A stretch of DNA of 64,000 nt, from positions 1,426,001 through 1,490,000 of the forward strand of contig NZ_CP020660.1 of the NCBI RefSeq assembly GCF_002381345.1. Reading direction: 5' to 3'. The translations under genes were made by a program, and so were the position numbers. Source of the stretch: Candidatus Enterovibrio altilux (lineage in GTDB: Bacteria; Pseudomonadota; Gammaproteobacteria; Enterobacterales; Vibrionaceae). Shown piece by piece: positions 45,106 to 55,821 of this stretch (the first letter of the stretch is position 1; each line of letters starts with the position of its first letter). Under the pieces are notes generated by a model, which saw only the letters and a list, made by a program, of their open reading frames with translations, did not search any database and was not told the DNA's origin.

Positions 45106-45558
45106 CAACTTTATAGAGCGGCTCTAGGGCTGATGAATGAACAGTCCAAAAATAACTCTTACTTTAGAGGTAAACGTCGTTTTAGAGCGGATATTGAACC
45201 ACTTTTCCGGTAACTTTTTTAAAAATTGTAGGGTCTTGGATGTTTCAAGCAAAGAATTAGTTTCAAGTACTCAAATCTGCATCGTTAAGCGGATTGAGTA
45301 TGTGTGGTGTGATTGTCGAGAGTGGGCACACAAAATCGATTGACAGTGAGCGTTAAACACAACGAGAAAATAATAATTTTTAGCTGGTACTGTTTGAATT
45401 AGTAAATATTATCGACGTACTTTAAAATTGATACTAATAACCAATTTTTCATTATTAATACATAAAATGCAATGAAATTTCATCATTCTGCGTAGTGATA
45501 ATTTTGTAGCTACATCATTATCATAATAATGATTACTTAAACTCCTTTGTGAGAAGAT
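45106..45558. other. unassigned stretch upstream of the men genes
   Basis: Contains a 68-codon open frame at 45137-45343 (MNSPKITLTLEVNVVLERIL start) that I cannot assign. It has no good ribosome site and may be chance or a gene remnant. The rest is AT-rich. Confidence 0.3.
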
Positions 45559-45723
45559 TATGTAGTATTGCACTATGTATGTGGGTGTCCTCAGTTTCCT
45601 GTGATTGGCGAGTAATTTAGATTACCTATCATGTAATCCCTGACGCTGAACACAATGCTTATGCTGACTGAGCAATTAAAATGATTTAGCTAACTCGTAA
45701 AAATCTAACCAACTATTTAATAA
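45559..45723 (+). pseudogene. menH: menH 3' remnant
   Basis: Reading across frames: LHYVCGCPQFPVIGE, then YHVIPDAEHNAYAD-stop-AIKMI. This parallels the MenH C-terminus (E. coli CHVIPRAGHNAHREN), including the catalytic His region. It sits immediately upstream of menB, where menH belongs. The N-terminal two thirds, with the nucleophile Ser, are absent. MenH is the SHCHC synthase of the menaquinone pathway. Confidence 0.55.
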
Positions 45724-45738
45724 TTTAATGGAATTATT

Positions 45739-46605
45739 ATGGCGATTACAACAGGTTTAACCGAGCAAGAACTTTATGCGCCCGCTGAGTGGATGGATTA
45801 TTCCGAAGGCTATGAGGATATTCTTTATCATAAGTCGATTGAAGGTATTGCATGCATTACCATTAATCGTCCTGAAGTACATAATGCGTTCCGTCCTAAA
45901 ACCGTAAGTGAAATGATTAAGGCATTATCTGACGCCCGCTATGACGAAAAAGTGGGTGTCATTATTTTGACCGGTCAAGGTGCACATGCGTTTTGCTCTG
46001 GTGGTGATCAGAAGATCCGTGGTGATTATGGTGGCTATCGAGATGCGGAAGGTACTCACCATTTAAACGTGTTAGATTTTCAACGTCAAATTCGTACTTG
46101 TCCAAAACCGGTGATTGCATCAGTAGCGGGTTACGCAATAGGTGGTGGCCATGTTCTTCATATGATATGTGATCTAACCATTGCGGCAGATAATGCACAA
46201 TTTGGCCAAACAGGTCCAAAAGTGGGTTCTTTTGACGGAGGCTGGGGCGCGTCTTACATGGCACGTATTGTTGGACAAAAAAAAGCACGAGAAATTTGGT
46301 TCCTATGTCGTTTCTATGATGCACAGGAAGCCTTGAGCATGGGTTTGGTGAACCATGTGGTCCCCTATGCGGATCTTACTGTTGAAACTGTACGTTGGTG
46401 TCGTGAAATGCTTCAACATAGCCCAATGGCATTACGTTGTTTGAAAGCGGCACTGAATGCAGACTGTGATGGTCAGGCGGGCCTTCAAGAATTATCTGGT
46501 AATGCAACTATGTTATTTTATATGACGGAAGAAGGTCAAGAAGGTCGCAATGCTTTCAATGAAAAACGGCGTCCAAATTTTGATAAATTTCCCCGCAATC
46601 CTTGA
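45739..46605 (+). CDS. menB: 1,4-dihydroxy-2-naphthoyl-CoA synthase
   Basis: 288 residues, crotonase fold, very close to E. coli MenB throughout. The oxyanion-hole stretch is [17 protein letters not shown] near 87-103, followed by [20 protein letters not shown] and [20 protein letters not shown]. It closes the second ring of menaquinone from o-succinylbenzoyl-CoA. First gene of menB-menC-menE; a decayed menH scrap precedes it. Confidence 0.97.
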   Translation: MAITTGLTEQELYAPAEWMDYSEGYEDILYHKSIEGIACITINRPEVHNAFRPKTVSEMIKALSDARYDEKVGVIILTGQGAHAFCSGGDQKIRGDYGGYRDAEGTHHLNVLDFQRQIRTCPKPVIASVAGYAIGGGHVLHMICDLTIAADNAQFGQTGPKVGSFDGGWGASYMARIVGQKKAREIWFLCRFYDAQEALSMGLVNHVVPYADLTVETVRWCREMLQHSPMALRCLKAALNADCDGQAGLQELSGNATMLFYMTEEGQEGRNAFNEKRRPNFDKFPRNP

Positions 46606-46616
46606 CGGAAATTTTA

Positions 46617-47600
46617 GTGAAACAAGCGATGCTTTATCGTTATAAACTCCCAATGGATAGTGGTGTTATATTGCGTAATACCCGTTTGGTAAATCGTGAC
46701 GGCTTCATTATAGAGCTGCGCGATAGTGATAAAATAGGACGAGGAGAAATCTCACCGCTTCCAGGATGTAGCCTAGAAGTGACTGATGAAGCGGGTGCTC
46801 AGGCTAAAACGATATTAGCGAGTTGGCTGTCAGGAGAATCAATTGCCTGGTCATCATTGTATCCCTCAGTTGCTTTTGGTGTGAGTATGGCCCTGGCGGA
46901 ATTGACTAATGAGTTGCCGCTCACTGGAAATTATTTAGGGGCACTGCTTTGTAACAGTCATCCAGATGATTTGATGCAAGTGCTAGCCGAAATGTCAGGC
47001 CAAAAAGTCGCTAAAATTAAAGTGGGATTACATGAAGCTATTCGAGATGGCATGATTGTAAACATGTTTCTTAAAGCAATTCCTGATTTGACACTTCGCT
47101 TAGATGCAAACCGACAGTGGACCGTAGCTAAAGCTGCGCAGTTTGCAAAGCATGTGAATATGGAGTGTCGTTCTCGCATTGCGTTTATTGAAGAACCATG
47201 CCAGACTATAAGGGATAGTTTAGTATTTTCTCAGGGGTCAGGCATTGCACTAGCGTGGGATGAAACCCTGCGTGATAATGGTTTTTTTTTAAAGCCATAC
47301 GGTGTATTAAAAGCTATAATTATTAAACCTACCTTAATTGGTTCACTTTCCGAAGTTAAGTCTTTAGTGACTAAAGCTCATGAAATGGGACTTGATGTAG
47401 TTATTAGTTCTAGTTTAGAAACAAGTATTGGTTTGAATCAGTTAGCAAGATTAGCGCAATGGCTAACACCTGCTACCATTCCGGGTCTAGATACCATTAA
47501 TCTTTTTAGCACTCAACTTGAAATACCTTGGCCAAACTGTACTTTACCTATTATGTCGCTTTCAGATTGCAATATAGTATGGCAACAGTCGAACCTGTAA
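46617..47600 (+). CDS. menC: o-succinylbenzoate synthase
   Basis: Enolase-superfamily dehydratase, 327 residues from GTG 46617, which aligns with the E. coli start (KQAMLYRYKLPMDSGV). A TTG at 46602 overlapping the menB stop is the alternative. Catalytic features: KIKVGL (KxK), RLDANRQW (metal Asp), FIEEP (metal Glu), AWDETLRD (metal Asp) and AIIIKPTLIGS (base Lys). It dehydrates SHCHC to o-succinylbenzoate. It overlaps menE by 22 bases. Intact. Confidence 0.93.
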   Translation: MKQAMLYRYKLPMDSGVILRNTRLVNRDGFIIELRDSDKIGRGEISPLPGCSLEVTDEAGAQAKTILASWLSGESIAWSSLYPSVAFGVSMALAELTNELPLTGNYLGALLCNSHPDDLMQVLAEMSGQKVAKIKVGLHEAIRDGMIVNMFLKAIPDLTLRLDANRQWTVAKAAQFAKHVNMECRSRIAFIEEPCQTIRDSLVFSQGSGIALAWDETLRDNGFFLKPYGVLKAIIIKPTLIGSLSEVKSLVTKAHEMGLDVVISSSLETSIGLNQLARLAQWLTPATIPGLDTINLFSTQLEIPWPNCTLPIMSLSDCNIVWQQSNL

Positions 47601-49024
47601 ACTTCGATTTATGGCCGTGGCAATATTGGAGACAAAGGTCACCAAATGCCACAGCTATTGTGCTTGAGCAGCAAAATATCACGTGGCGTGAGTTATGTGA
47701 CCATGTGTCTATAGCACAGCAACAGTTGGTGAATCACTTTGTTCATCTTCAAATATGCGCACTTCAAGTCGGATTGGTAGAATCTTCTGCTCATCCTCCT
47801 CTGTCAATTCAGCGTATCGCTATTAATAGTGATGGAAGATACGAAAATTTTATAATTATGTTGGCTTCTTGGCAACAAGGTTGGCAAACCTTAATGTTAA
47901 ACTCTGCATTGTCTCAGTCAGAACGTGCGATCCTGTTTAAGCAGGTTGGTATTGATGCTTTTTTTTCTCTTGACGTTTTTCCTCTTCACTTTGCAATAGA
48001 GAATAAACGTAATCAGGAATTTGCTTTGTATAAGCCTGTATTTGATAAAAATACCTTTTTGACGTTAACATTAACCTCTGGTTCAAGTGACTTACCTAAA
48101 GCGGTTGTGCATTCTGCACGCCACCATTTAGCGAGTGCAACTGGATTATTACATATTTTGCCATATGTGTCAGATGATTGTTGGCTGCTATCTTTGCCGC
48201 TATTCCATGTATCTGGTCTTGCGATTGTTTGGCGCTGGCTTTCTATAGGTGCTAGGTTGAAAATTGCTGAAATTAAAGGCGATAGGCTTATCTCGGCAAT
48301 TGAGGGCGTAACGCATGCCTCTTTCGTGCCACCGCAGTTACAGCGAGTTTTGAACTCAAAACTCTCTACATCTTTACATTCAGTGCTACTGGGGGGAGTG
48401 AGTATTTCACAAGCATTGGTTGACGAGGCTGAATACAAGGGTATTCAGTGTTGGTGTGGATATGGCATGACCGAGATGGCATCAACCATTACTGCAAAAC
48501 GAGCTGATGGACGTTTTACTGTAGGAAATGTGTTGCCGAATCGTGCATTGTATTTGACTGAGAGTGGAGAAGTCTTGGTTAAAGGTGAAACATTGTCTCC
48601 AGGATATATGGTAGGAGGAGTATTGCAGGCATTGAATGCTGACTGGTTGGCAACAAAAGACAAAGGACAGTGGTGCAAAACTTCTTGTGAACTACAGCTC
48701 ATAGGTCGATTGGATAATATGTTTATATGCGGTGGAGAGAATGTGCAACCAGAAGCTGTAGAACGCATGCTTTCTGTATATCCTAAGCTCACACAAGTTA
48801 TTATTTTACCTGTAGAGGATGGACGATGGGGTAGTGTTCCTATCGCCATTGTTAAAGGAAATATCGATTTTGACGTCTTTCTCCATTGGGCGCAAACACA
48901 AGTGCCTGCATATCAATGTCCAGTTTTAGCATTGCAACTGCCAGAGGATATAGGTCAATCAGGTATCAAGCTTTCGCGAAAAGCATTGGCAGATTGGCTT
49001 GCGAAACAGGTACTTTCATTTTAA
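47579..49024 (+). CDS. menE: o-succinylbenzoate-CoA ligase
   Basis: 482 residues from ATG 47579 (MATVEPVNFDLWPWQYWRQR); the open frame 17 codons upstream overlaps menC and lacks family similarity. AMP-forming ligase features: P-loop TLTSGSSDLPKAVVH near 180, WCGYGMTEMAST near 300, IGRLDNMFICGGENVQPEAVE near 390, and the C-terminal lysine region SGIKLSRKAL. The P-loop reads SSD where most relatives have STG, a possible weakening. It activates o-succinylbenzoate with CoA. Confidence 0.93.
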   Translation: MATVEPVNFDLWPWQYWRQRSPNATAIVLEQQNITWRELCDHVSIAQQQLVNHFVHLQICALQVGLVESSAHPPLSIQRIAINSDGRYENFIIMLASWQQGWQTLMLNSALSQSERAILFKQVGIDAFFSLDVFPLHFAIENKRNQEFALYKPVFDKNTFLTLTLTSGSSDLPKAVVHSARHHLASATGLLHILPYVSDDCWLLSLPLFHVSGLAIVWRWLSIGARLKIAEIKGDRLISAIEGVTHASFVPPQLQRVLNSKLSTSLHSVLLGGVSISQALVDEAEYKGIQCWCGYGMTEMASTITAKRADGRFTVGNVLPNRALYLTESGEVLVKGETLSPGYMVGGVLQALNADWLATKDKGQWCKTSCELQLIGRLDNMFICGGENVQPEAVERMLSVYPKLTQVIILPVEDGRWGSVPIAIVKGNIDFDVFLHWAQTQVPAYQCPVLALQLPEDIGQSGIKLSRKALADWLAKQVLSF

Positions 49025-49034
49025 GTATTTCGTT

Positions 49035-50115
49035 GGCTTTATTTTTTAATTTGAGTTAAAAATAATAAATTTCAGTATCATTTACTATTAGACAATCGCT
49101 TTTATTTTAGGTTTCCTTGGTTCTATCAGCTTATTTAACGCCTCTATCATTTCGTAGCGTTTTCTAATCTGATCATTACGATTCCTTAAGTTCAATGTTT
49201 CTTCGAGAGGCTGTTAACTTGAAATATTATCGCTTTGACAGAGAACGTGTATAGTTACTATTCTACGTTTTTTAATGTTGATTGGAACCGTATCACCGCT
49301 GGTAACTGGCCGTTAAATTATGCGGATGACTTCGTTTTCCAAAAATTATTTCTACTTTTGGTGGGATAGGTAGAGCCATTCGTTTAATACGAACGATGTC
49401 GTTACATTGTCTGACGCCGTAAGCACTATTGTTTGATATTCCATTGATTCCTTGGTGTGTCTGTTTGAGCAAGTTAGGTAACACTTCACCTTTAGTTACA
49501 TTTGATGCATTGAATTCAGCAGTAATAACTTCATGCGTATGTATATCTATCGTGAAATGGAACTTATGCCAGACTAGCCGTTTTCCATCAATGCGATACT
49601 TTTTTATTTTCTCTTCGTCTTCATCGCAGATTTTGAGCTCCATAGAATCAATGAGTTCTTGCAGACCGTTCAACGGAATTAAAAATACGTATTTAACCAT
49701 GAGGGCTGCCGTAATGGCTAAGTCACTAAATAAACGAGGTTTTTCACAATTACCTTGCTTAGTTTGATCCCATAGCTAAATAGCTGCTTCATCAATTCAG
49801 AATGTTAATTAGCCACGATTGATTAAAGTTTGACTATACTGTTTCCAGTTAGTTCTTTTGTAGCAAAGATTATTTATAGGCCTGAATATTTAAGTAAGTC
49901 TAACAATTGAGAGTGTGGTTTTTAAAATGTAGTTTTCTTATTTAGGCAATAAAGTCAGTTAGCATAAATGTTCCCTAGTAGAGACGGTAATATTACGAGT
50001 CAAAAATTACTTGGAGGACATTGAGCCTAAGACATTAGCATACCAAAATTGTCAAAATCTATGAATGATACACAAGTTAAATAAGCGGACAGTGCTAAGT
50101 ATGCCTAAAGTAGAA
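49035..50115 (-). mobile_element. IS903-like composite, right side truncated
   Basis: The minus-strand copy runs from a right end at 49035 (GGCTTTATTTTTTAATTTG) to a left end at 49946-49955 (AATAAAGTC). It carries the longest transposase pieces in the window (49293-49700, including DIHTHEVITAEFNASNVT and DGKRLVWHK). At about 49956 it joins plus-strand AGTTAGCATAAATGTTCC and transposase 3' sequence, lost at about 50115 where the apt remnant begins. Confidence 0.8.
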
Positions 50116-50212
50116 TTATTTTTCATGATATCACTAGTTTAGTGAAAAATGCTAAAGGTTATAAATTGACCATTACTCTATTAATAAAATAGTATAGAAA
50201 TTAAAATTTTAC

Positions 50213-50589
50213 TAAATTGTAGGCACTGAATCTAGAGGTTTTTTGTTTGGTGCGCCATTAGCACTTAAGCTTGGTGTTGGTTTTGTTCCTGTACGTAAAT
50301 CGGGAAAGTTACCACGTGAGGTGATCAGTGACCGTTATGTGCTAGAATACGATGAAATGCATTAAAAATTCACGTTGACTCTATTCAAAATGGCGATAAA
50401 GTGTTGGTGGTTGATGATTTGCTTGCAATTGGCTGTACGATTGAAGCAATAACAATATTAATCCGTTATTTAGGTGGTGATGTTGCACATATCGCTTTGA
50501 TTATTAATCTTCCAGACATCGGAGGTGCAGAACGTTTGAAAATACTTGGTTTAGACGTTTATTGTATGTGTGAATTCACAAGTCTTTAA
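50213..50589 (+). pseudogene. apt: apt pseudogene (adenine phosphoribosyltransferase), 3' part
   Basis: Reads [40 protein letters not shown] and YVLEYDE. A one-base frameshift near 50360 follows, then [20 protein letters not shown] and [20 protein letters not shown] to a stop at 50589. The PRPP-binding motif reads [13 protein letters not shown] where the family has VDDLLATGGT. The N-terminal third is missing and the IS composite ends just upstream. Adenine salvage by this route is lost unless another copy exists. Confidence 0.9.
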
Positions 50590-50686
50590 TGGCATCATTG
50601 GCACCCATGGGACTTGATCGACAAAGTCGCGTTCTTTTTGTCTCTGTGCTAGTATAAGAATACTATATAAGAAGATTTTATAACGT

Positions 50687-52921
50687 ATGAGTTATCAAGT
50701 ATTAGCCCGAAAATGGCGTCCTCATCAATTTCGTGATGTGGTAGGTCAAGCGCATGTTTTAATGGCTCTGACCAACGCCCTTGATCATAATCGTCTTCAT
50801 CATGCCTATTTGTTTAGTGGAACGAGGGGAGTAGGTAAAACAACTATAGCACGAATTTTCACAAAAGCATTAAACTGCGAACATGGCATTACATCAGTGC
50901 CTTGTGGTGTTTGCTCTACTTGCCAAGAAATTGATCAAGGTTGTTTTGTCGATCTGTTAGAGGTTGATGCGGCTTCGCGGACGAAAGTGGAAGACACTCG
51001 CGATCTTCTGGATAACGTGGAATACAAACCTGCCCGTGGACGCTACAAAGTTTATCTGATTGATGAAGTGCATATGCTGTCTCGTCATAGTTTTAATGCA
51101 TTGTTGAAAACACTCGAAGAGCCGCCTGAGTACGTAAAGTTTTTATTGGCAACCACAAACCCTCAAAAGCTTCCCATAACTATTTTATCTCGTTGTCTTC
51201 AATTTCACTTAAAGCACCTTGATACCCTTCAAATTAAGCACCAATTAGAACATGTTCTTTCGGAAGAATGTATTTCGGCTGAACTTCGAGCATTATCGCT
51301 GATATCACGAGCTGCAGAAGGTAGTATGCGTGATGCCTTATCTTTGACGGATCAAGCTATTGCGCTTGGTAACGGTGCAGTGTTTGAATCACAAGTAACT
51401 TCAATGCTCGGTACATTAAGTACAGACCAAGCGCTTTTGTTGTTAGAAGTTCTAGCGTGTGGTGAAACAAGTTTGGTGATGCAACGCGTGACTCAGATCG
51501 CTGATATTGGTGTTGAATGGGATGGGCTATTAAAAGAAATAGCATCACAATTGCATTGTGTGGCTATGGCTCAAGCTTTGCCTGAATCAATGGACATATC
51601 TTCTCCAGATGCAGAGCGCATTTTGTTGCTTTCAAAAACGATGCCACCACAAGATGTGCAGTTGCTTTATCAAATTGTTCTTCAAGGCCGGCAGGATTTA
51701 CCGTTTGCACCAGATGGTCGTGCAGGCCTAGAAATGGTGTTATTACGTATGCTTGCATTTAGGCCCGTTGTGTTAACACATTTTGAACCAGAGGTTATAG
51801 TGATCCCTAGCAAAGAACCACATAATGAAGTTACTATTGCAACGATGTCGTCTACTGCTGTTTCATCTACGTCTTTGGTAGTGCAAGAAAACATTGCATC
51901 GTTGAAGATTCCAGTGGCGTCTGGACGAATGCAAACTGCACCAGTAAGACAAAAAATTGTATCATCATCGACAAGTAATCAAGCAAACATAATATCTCAA
52001 TTTGCGCTGACAAGTCATGCGCCTAAATCTGATCAATTCACAGAGCCGTACCCACTGCTTTTATCACATATGGCGGCGATGGAACGAGATGTCCAGTGGA
52101 AATATGGTCATGAAGAGGAGGAAAACTTAAAAGTAGATTTACAATTGAATATAAATTCTCGCCAGAATATTTCTGGATACTCTTCATCAGCCTTAGGAGA
52201 GAGGTTAGCTTCTCGTAATTTGCTTGCTGCAAGAAATATGCTTCGAAGCAGAAAGCGAGAGCTGGAGGGAAAAGCATCAAAAAAGAATAGCCGAATAATT
52301 GCTGAATGTCATGCATCATCAGTGATTGGCAGGATTGTGGCGAAGCACAAACCTGTAGATCTAGAGACATTAGAACGCGTGGATTTAGTCACGACGGATG
52401 TTAATGCAAAAGATGAGGCATATCGTTGGAAGCCAACGAAGGTAGATATGTCGGTCATATTGCCTACCATGACATCAGAAAAATTTAAAAAAGTCCTTTC
52501 TCATGAACGAACCTCCAAAATGCGCGAAAAATTGGAAAAAGAATCAATTAAACAAAATGAATGGTGCCGAATTGTAAACTTACTGGATGTTCCACGTATT
52601 GTAAAACAAATGGCGTTAAATACAGCAATGGAAAAGAATGGAGATGAAATCATCTTAACTCTCCGTCCTGAGCAGGCGTGTTTGAATAAAAAGCAAGCTA
52701 AAAAACAACTAGCTGATGAGCTTAACAGATTAATTGGCTCTTCTATACTACTGTCTGTTAAGCTAGGAGAGCATGGTGTGACGCCATTAGAATGGCGAGA
52801 CAAGCTTTATGCAGAAAAATTCAATCAAGCTGAAAAAAGTTTGAATAATGACTCAAATATTCATTTTATTTGCCAGCATTTTTCAGCTGAACTGGATGAA
52901 GCGAGTATTAGACCAATATAA
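50687..52921 (+). CDS. dnaX: DNA polymerase III subunits gamma and tau
   Basis: 744 residues for the full-length (tau) product. The clamp-loader ATPase has Walker A in [16 protein letters not shown] near 45, four zinc cysteines in [16 protein letters not shown] near 64-79, Walker B in [20 protein letters not shown] near 125, and SRC at the sensor. The long central region is low-complexity and variable, and the C-terminal domain (about 600-744) is the polymerase- and helicase-binding part. A slippery heptamer at 52279 (separate entry) predicts a shorter gamma form. Conserved order apt-dnaX-ybaB is kept. Intact. Confidence 0.96.
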   Translation: MSYQVLARKWRPHQFRDVVGQAHVLMALTNALDHNRLHHAYLFSGTRGVGKTTIARIFTKALNCEHGITSVPCGVCSTCQEIDQGCFVDLLEVDAASRTKVEDTRDLLDNVEYKPARGRYKVYLIDEVHMLSRHSFNALLKTLEEPPEYVKFLLATTNPQKLPITILSRCLQFHLKHLDTLQIKHQLEHVLSEECISAELRALSLISRAAEGSMRDALSLTDQAIALGNGAVFESQVTSMLGTLSTDQALLLLEVLACGETSLVMQRVTQIADIGVEWDGLLKEIASQLHCVAMAQALPESMDISSPDAERILLLSKTMPPQDVQLLYQIVLQGRQDLPFAPDGRAGLEMVLLRMLAFRPVVLTHFEPEVIVIPSKEPHNEVTIATMSSTAVSSTSLVVQENIASLKIPVASGRMQTAPVRQKIVSSSTSNQANIISQFALTSHAPKSDQFTEPYPLLLSHMAAMERDVQWKYGHEEEENLKVDLQLNINSRQNISGYSSSALGERLASRNLLAARNMLRSRKRELEGKASKKNSRIIAECHASSVIGRIVAKHKPVDLETLERVDLVTTDVNAKDEAYRWKPTKVDMSVILPTMTSEKFKKVLSHERTSKMREKLEKESIKQNEWCRIVNLLDVPRIVKQMALNTAMEKNGDEIILTLRPEQACLNKKQAKKQLADELNRLIGSSILLSVKLGEHGVTPLEWRDKLYAEKFNQAEKSLNNDSNIHFICQHFSAELDEASIRPI
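52264..52327 (+). promoter_or_regulatory. programmed -1 frameshift signal in dnaX
   Basis: The heptamer A AAA AAG (52279-52285) is in the correct frame. A -1 slip gives GAA then TAG (52288-52290), so gamma would end after about 534 residues. GGAGGG at 52264-52269 lies 9 bases upstream, like the stimulatory Shine-Dalgarno in E. coli dnaX. A 9-bp stem AATTGCTGA/TCAGTGATT (52297-52305, 52319-52327) starts 11 bases downstream. All three known elements are present in order. Confidence 0.85.
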
Positions 52922-52947
52922 TCACCAAAGTAAAAAGAGAGAAAAAT

Positions 52948-53277
52948 ATGTTTGGTAAAGGCGGAATGGGTAACCTGATGAAGCAAGCGCAGCAAATACA
53001 AGAGCGTATGCAGAAAATGCAGGATGAGATAGCAAGTATGGAAGTGACTGGTGAAGCCGGTGCCGGTCTTGTAAAAATCACTGTCACGGGCAGCCATAAT
53101 GTTCGCCGGGTTGAAATCGATGTAAGTTTGATGAAAGACGATCAAGACATGTTGGAAGATCTGATTGCAGCGGCTTTTAATGATGCGACACGACGTATTG
53201 AAGAAACTCAAACAAAAAAAATGGCATCTGTAACTGGTGGCATGCATATGCCACCAGACTTTAAAATGCCATTTTAA
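52948..53277 (+). CDS. ybaB: YbaB/EbfC nucleoid-associated protein
   Basis: 109 residues. Typical start [20 protein letters not shown], a helical coiled region, then a sheet with [17 protein letters not shown], and a Met-rich tail ending PPDFKMPF. It binds DNA as a dimer. It follows dnaX by 26 bases with AAGAGAGA upstream. The usual next gene recR is missing; an IS left end begins about 100 bp downstream. Confidence 0.95.
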   Translation: MFGKGGMGNLMKQAQQIQERMQKMQDEIASMEVTGEAGAGLVKITVTGSHNVRRVEIDVSLMKDDQDMLEDLIAAAFNDATRRIEETQTKKMASVTGGMHMPPDFKMPF

Positions 53278-53372
53278 AGTAACTAACTATGCAAATAAGT
53301 TAATTTTTTGCACAGCATATGGAGTTTCTACGGTGTTTACTTAATGTTGGCTCTAAAGTAGCGCAGTACATG

Positions 53373-53745
53373 CCGTTTCTGAAATCAGGGAACTACATTA
53401 TTAATTTACGCTCTAAACAGTTAAGTTGTCTTTAATATTCAAGTTTATAGACAAACTTAGCTACACAACAACTAACGGGAAGCAGTATAATAAAGATTTA
53501 ATTAATTGTGGTTCACTTAAACATTTTGTCTTAATGAATAAGCTATTTAGCTATGGGATTAAATTCAGGAGGGTAATCAAGGGAAGTCTCATTTATTTTG
53601 TGACTTAGCCATTACAACGTTTCGCATGGTCAAAAACGTATTTTTAATGCTATTGAGAAAGCTGCAAGGATTGATTAATTCTATTTTCAAACTTACTTAA
53701 CTATTCATGCATTAATAAGCGAGTCAAAACGAGTAACGCCATTTT
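53373..53745 (+). mobile_element. IS903-like 5' fragment
   Basis: Left end near 53373 (GCCGTTTCTGAAATCAGG) and the first third of the transposase, truncated where the next composite begins. The recR gene expected after ybaB is not seen here. Confidence 0.7.
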
Positions 53746-53750
53746 CTAGA

Positions 53751-55008
53751 TGCTGTCTTTCCTAATTCGAATTTAGATAGTAAATTTTAACATGATTTAC
53801 TATTAAACACTTGCTTTTTTATTAGCTTATGTAACATTTTTGTCATTGCGTAAGCTCTGCTAATCTGAGCATTATGATCTCTTGAGTTAAATGTTCTTCT
53901 GAGTAATTTTTTGATTTGAAATATTGCCGTCTTTGATAGGTAGCGTTTATGGTAACAATGCCTTGTTTTTTAATGCTGATTTGTACTGTATAGCTTCTGG
54001 CAACTGACCGCTAAATTACGATAATGATCTTGTTTTTAAAAGTTGCTCCCTTTTTTGATGGTATGAGTGGAACCGTTCATTTAATACGAACGGTTCCGTA
54101 AGATTGTCGGGTGCCGTAAGCACGATCGGCTGATATTTCATGAATCCTGTGGCGGGTATGTTTGAGCAAGCTAAGTAGCACCTCACCGTCAGTTACATTT
54201 GATTCACTTAATTCAGCTTCAATTATTTCATGTATATTGATATTTACCGGTTAATGTAACTTGCTGCAGACTCGCAGTTTCCCATCAATGCCATGCTTTT
54301 TCACTTTTTATTCAAATTAACCGTAAATTTTGAGCCTTGTAGAGTCAATGACTAAATGCTGGACGGTTCCTTTATTCTGTGTCTTCAACGTGATTTTAAT
54401 CGTTTTGGTTAGCTTGTTAATGCATGAATAGTAAGGGCATGACAATGATAGTTGAGTAAATTTGAAATTAAAATTGATGAATTCTTGCAGACCTCTCAAT
54501 GGTATTGAAAATAAGCGTTTAACCATGAGGTCTGTCGTAGTGGATCAGTCGCTAAATAAATGAGGTTTTCTACGATTACCTGGCTTAGTTTGATTCCATA
54601 GCTGAATGGCTTCTTCAGCAATCCAGAATGCTAGTGAATCACGATTGATTAAATCTTGATTATATTGCTTCCAGTTAGTTGCTTTGTAGTGAAGCTTATG
54701 CATAGATCTCAATATGGAAGTCAGCCTAGCTGTTTAGAGGGTTGATTGAAAATTAAGTTCCCTGATTTAGAAAACAAAGTTGGTTACCATAAATATTCCC
54801 TAGGAGAGGCAGCAAGGATTAGAGTCAAAAAACTACTGGGAAGGACATTGAGCCCAAAGAATCACACAGCTCAGATTAGCGAAATCTACACCATGATAAA
54901 AGTGTTAAATAAACTGATAAAACTAGGTCATGCCTAACACAAAAGCGATTGTTTAATAGCGAAGCATGTGGGGATTCGCTATCTGAACTCGAATTAAGAA
55001 ATAAAGCC
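53751..55008 (-). mobile_element. IS903-like composite, near full length (about 1.26 kb)
   Basis: Right end at 53751 (TGCTGTCTTTCCTAATTCGA), minus-strand broken transposase, left end AAACAAAGT at 54773-54781. It then passes directly to plus-strand TGGTTACCATAAATATTCCC and a transposase 3' end closing in a second right end at 55008 (GAAATAAAGCC). Best-preserved representative of the recurrent composite. Confidence 0.87.
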
Positions 55009-55021
55009 CCTCCCAGACAAA

Positions 55022-55537
55022 ATTCAAAAAATTATTCATCGCTTAGTTATATATTTTACAGGGCTAAAAATGTATGATGAAGAAATATGAAAAATAAAAA
55101 ATATGGTACTGACGTTGAAATGCTACTTAACTTGCTCAAATAGACTAGTCGTAAAATCGATGAAATATCAGCCTATGGTGCTTACAATACCGTTCGTATG
55201 AAACAAGCGGTTTCGCTTATCCCACCAAGAACAGGATCAACTGTTTAGGAAAGAGATCATCCGCATAATTTAGAGGCTAATTACTATAAGTGATCCGGTT
55301 CAAATCAGCATTGTAAAACGAGGTATCATTACTATAAACATTCCTTAGCAAAGACGGTAATGTTTTGAAGTTAAAAACTCCTGGGAGGGATATTCAGTTT
55401 CAAGGATCAGTAAAACTGGTGTCATGATGCAAGCGTTAAATAAGCTGATAAGATTAGGTATGCATAAAATAAAAGTAATTGTTTAATCGTCAATCACGTT
55501 GAAATTTGTCATCCTAACTTGAATTAGGAGGTTAAGC
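55022..55537 (+). mobile_element. IS903-like remnant, left half lost
   Basis: Plus-strand transposase from before the first catalytic Asp to a degraded right end near 55537, with an internal deletion near 55115 that joins the KHGTD region to the GEVL region. Confidence 0.7.
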
Positions 55538-55630
55538 TATTGGCAAGGCACGTTTAATTTATATAAAAGTAAATAAACTGGTAGAATGAGTTAGCAAATA
55601 TGATTTGCATTATTTACTGGCAGACGATAA

Positions 55631-55677
55631 CAATAAAAGTAACAAGCTTTCGGCTTGTTACTTTTATTGTTATTTTT
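55631..55677. terminator. strong bidirectional hairpin terminator
   Basis: Exact 17-bp arms 55631-55647 and 55653-55669 (outer part CAATAAAAGTAACAAGC) with loop TTTCG. The plus strand ends in a T-rich run; the minus strand also has an AT-rich tail. It should insulate srmB from upstream transcription. It is unrelated to the IS ends and may have belonged to a gene now lost. Confidence 0.8.
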
Positions 55678-55821
55678 TGACAAAATATCCCATTTTTCAA
55701 GATAATGAGAAATATTTCAATAACTTTATTGTGCTTATTAAAGACTTTACTTCAAGATGTGATGATTGTACTGAACATTATCTCTATAATTCGGTTCTAA
55801 CTTTGAGTGGAGAAATAACGC

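Noticed and set aside
45962-46324. 120-codon minus-strand ORF inside menB
   Set aside because: Antisense shadow of the highly conserved menB frame; no family resemblance.
52038-53247. Minus-strand ORFs over dnaX and ybaB
   Set aside because: Shadows of the real frames; no signals of their own.
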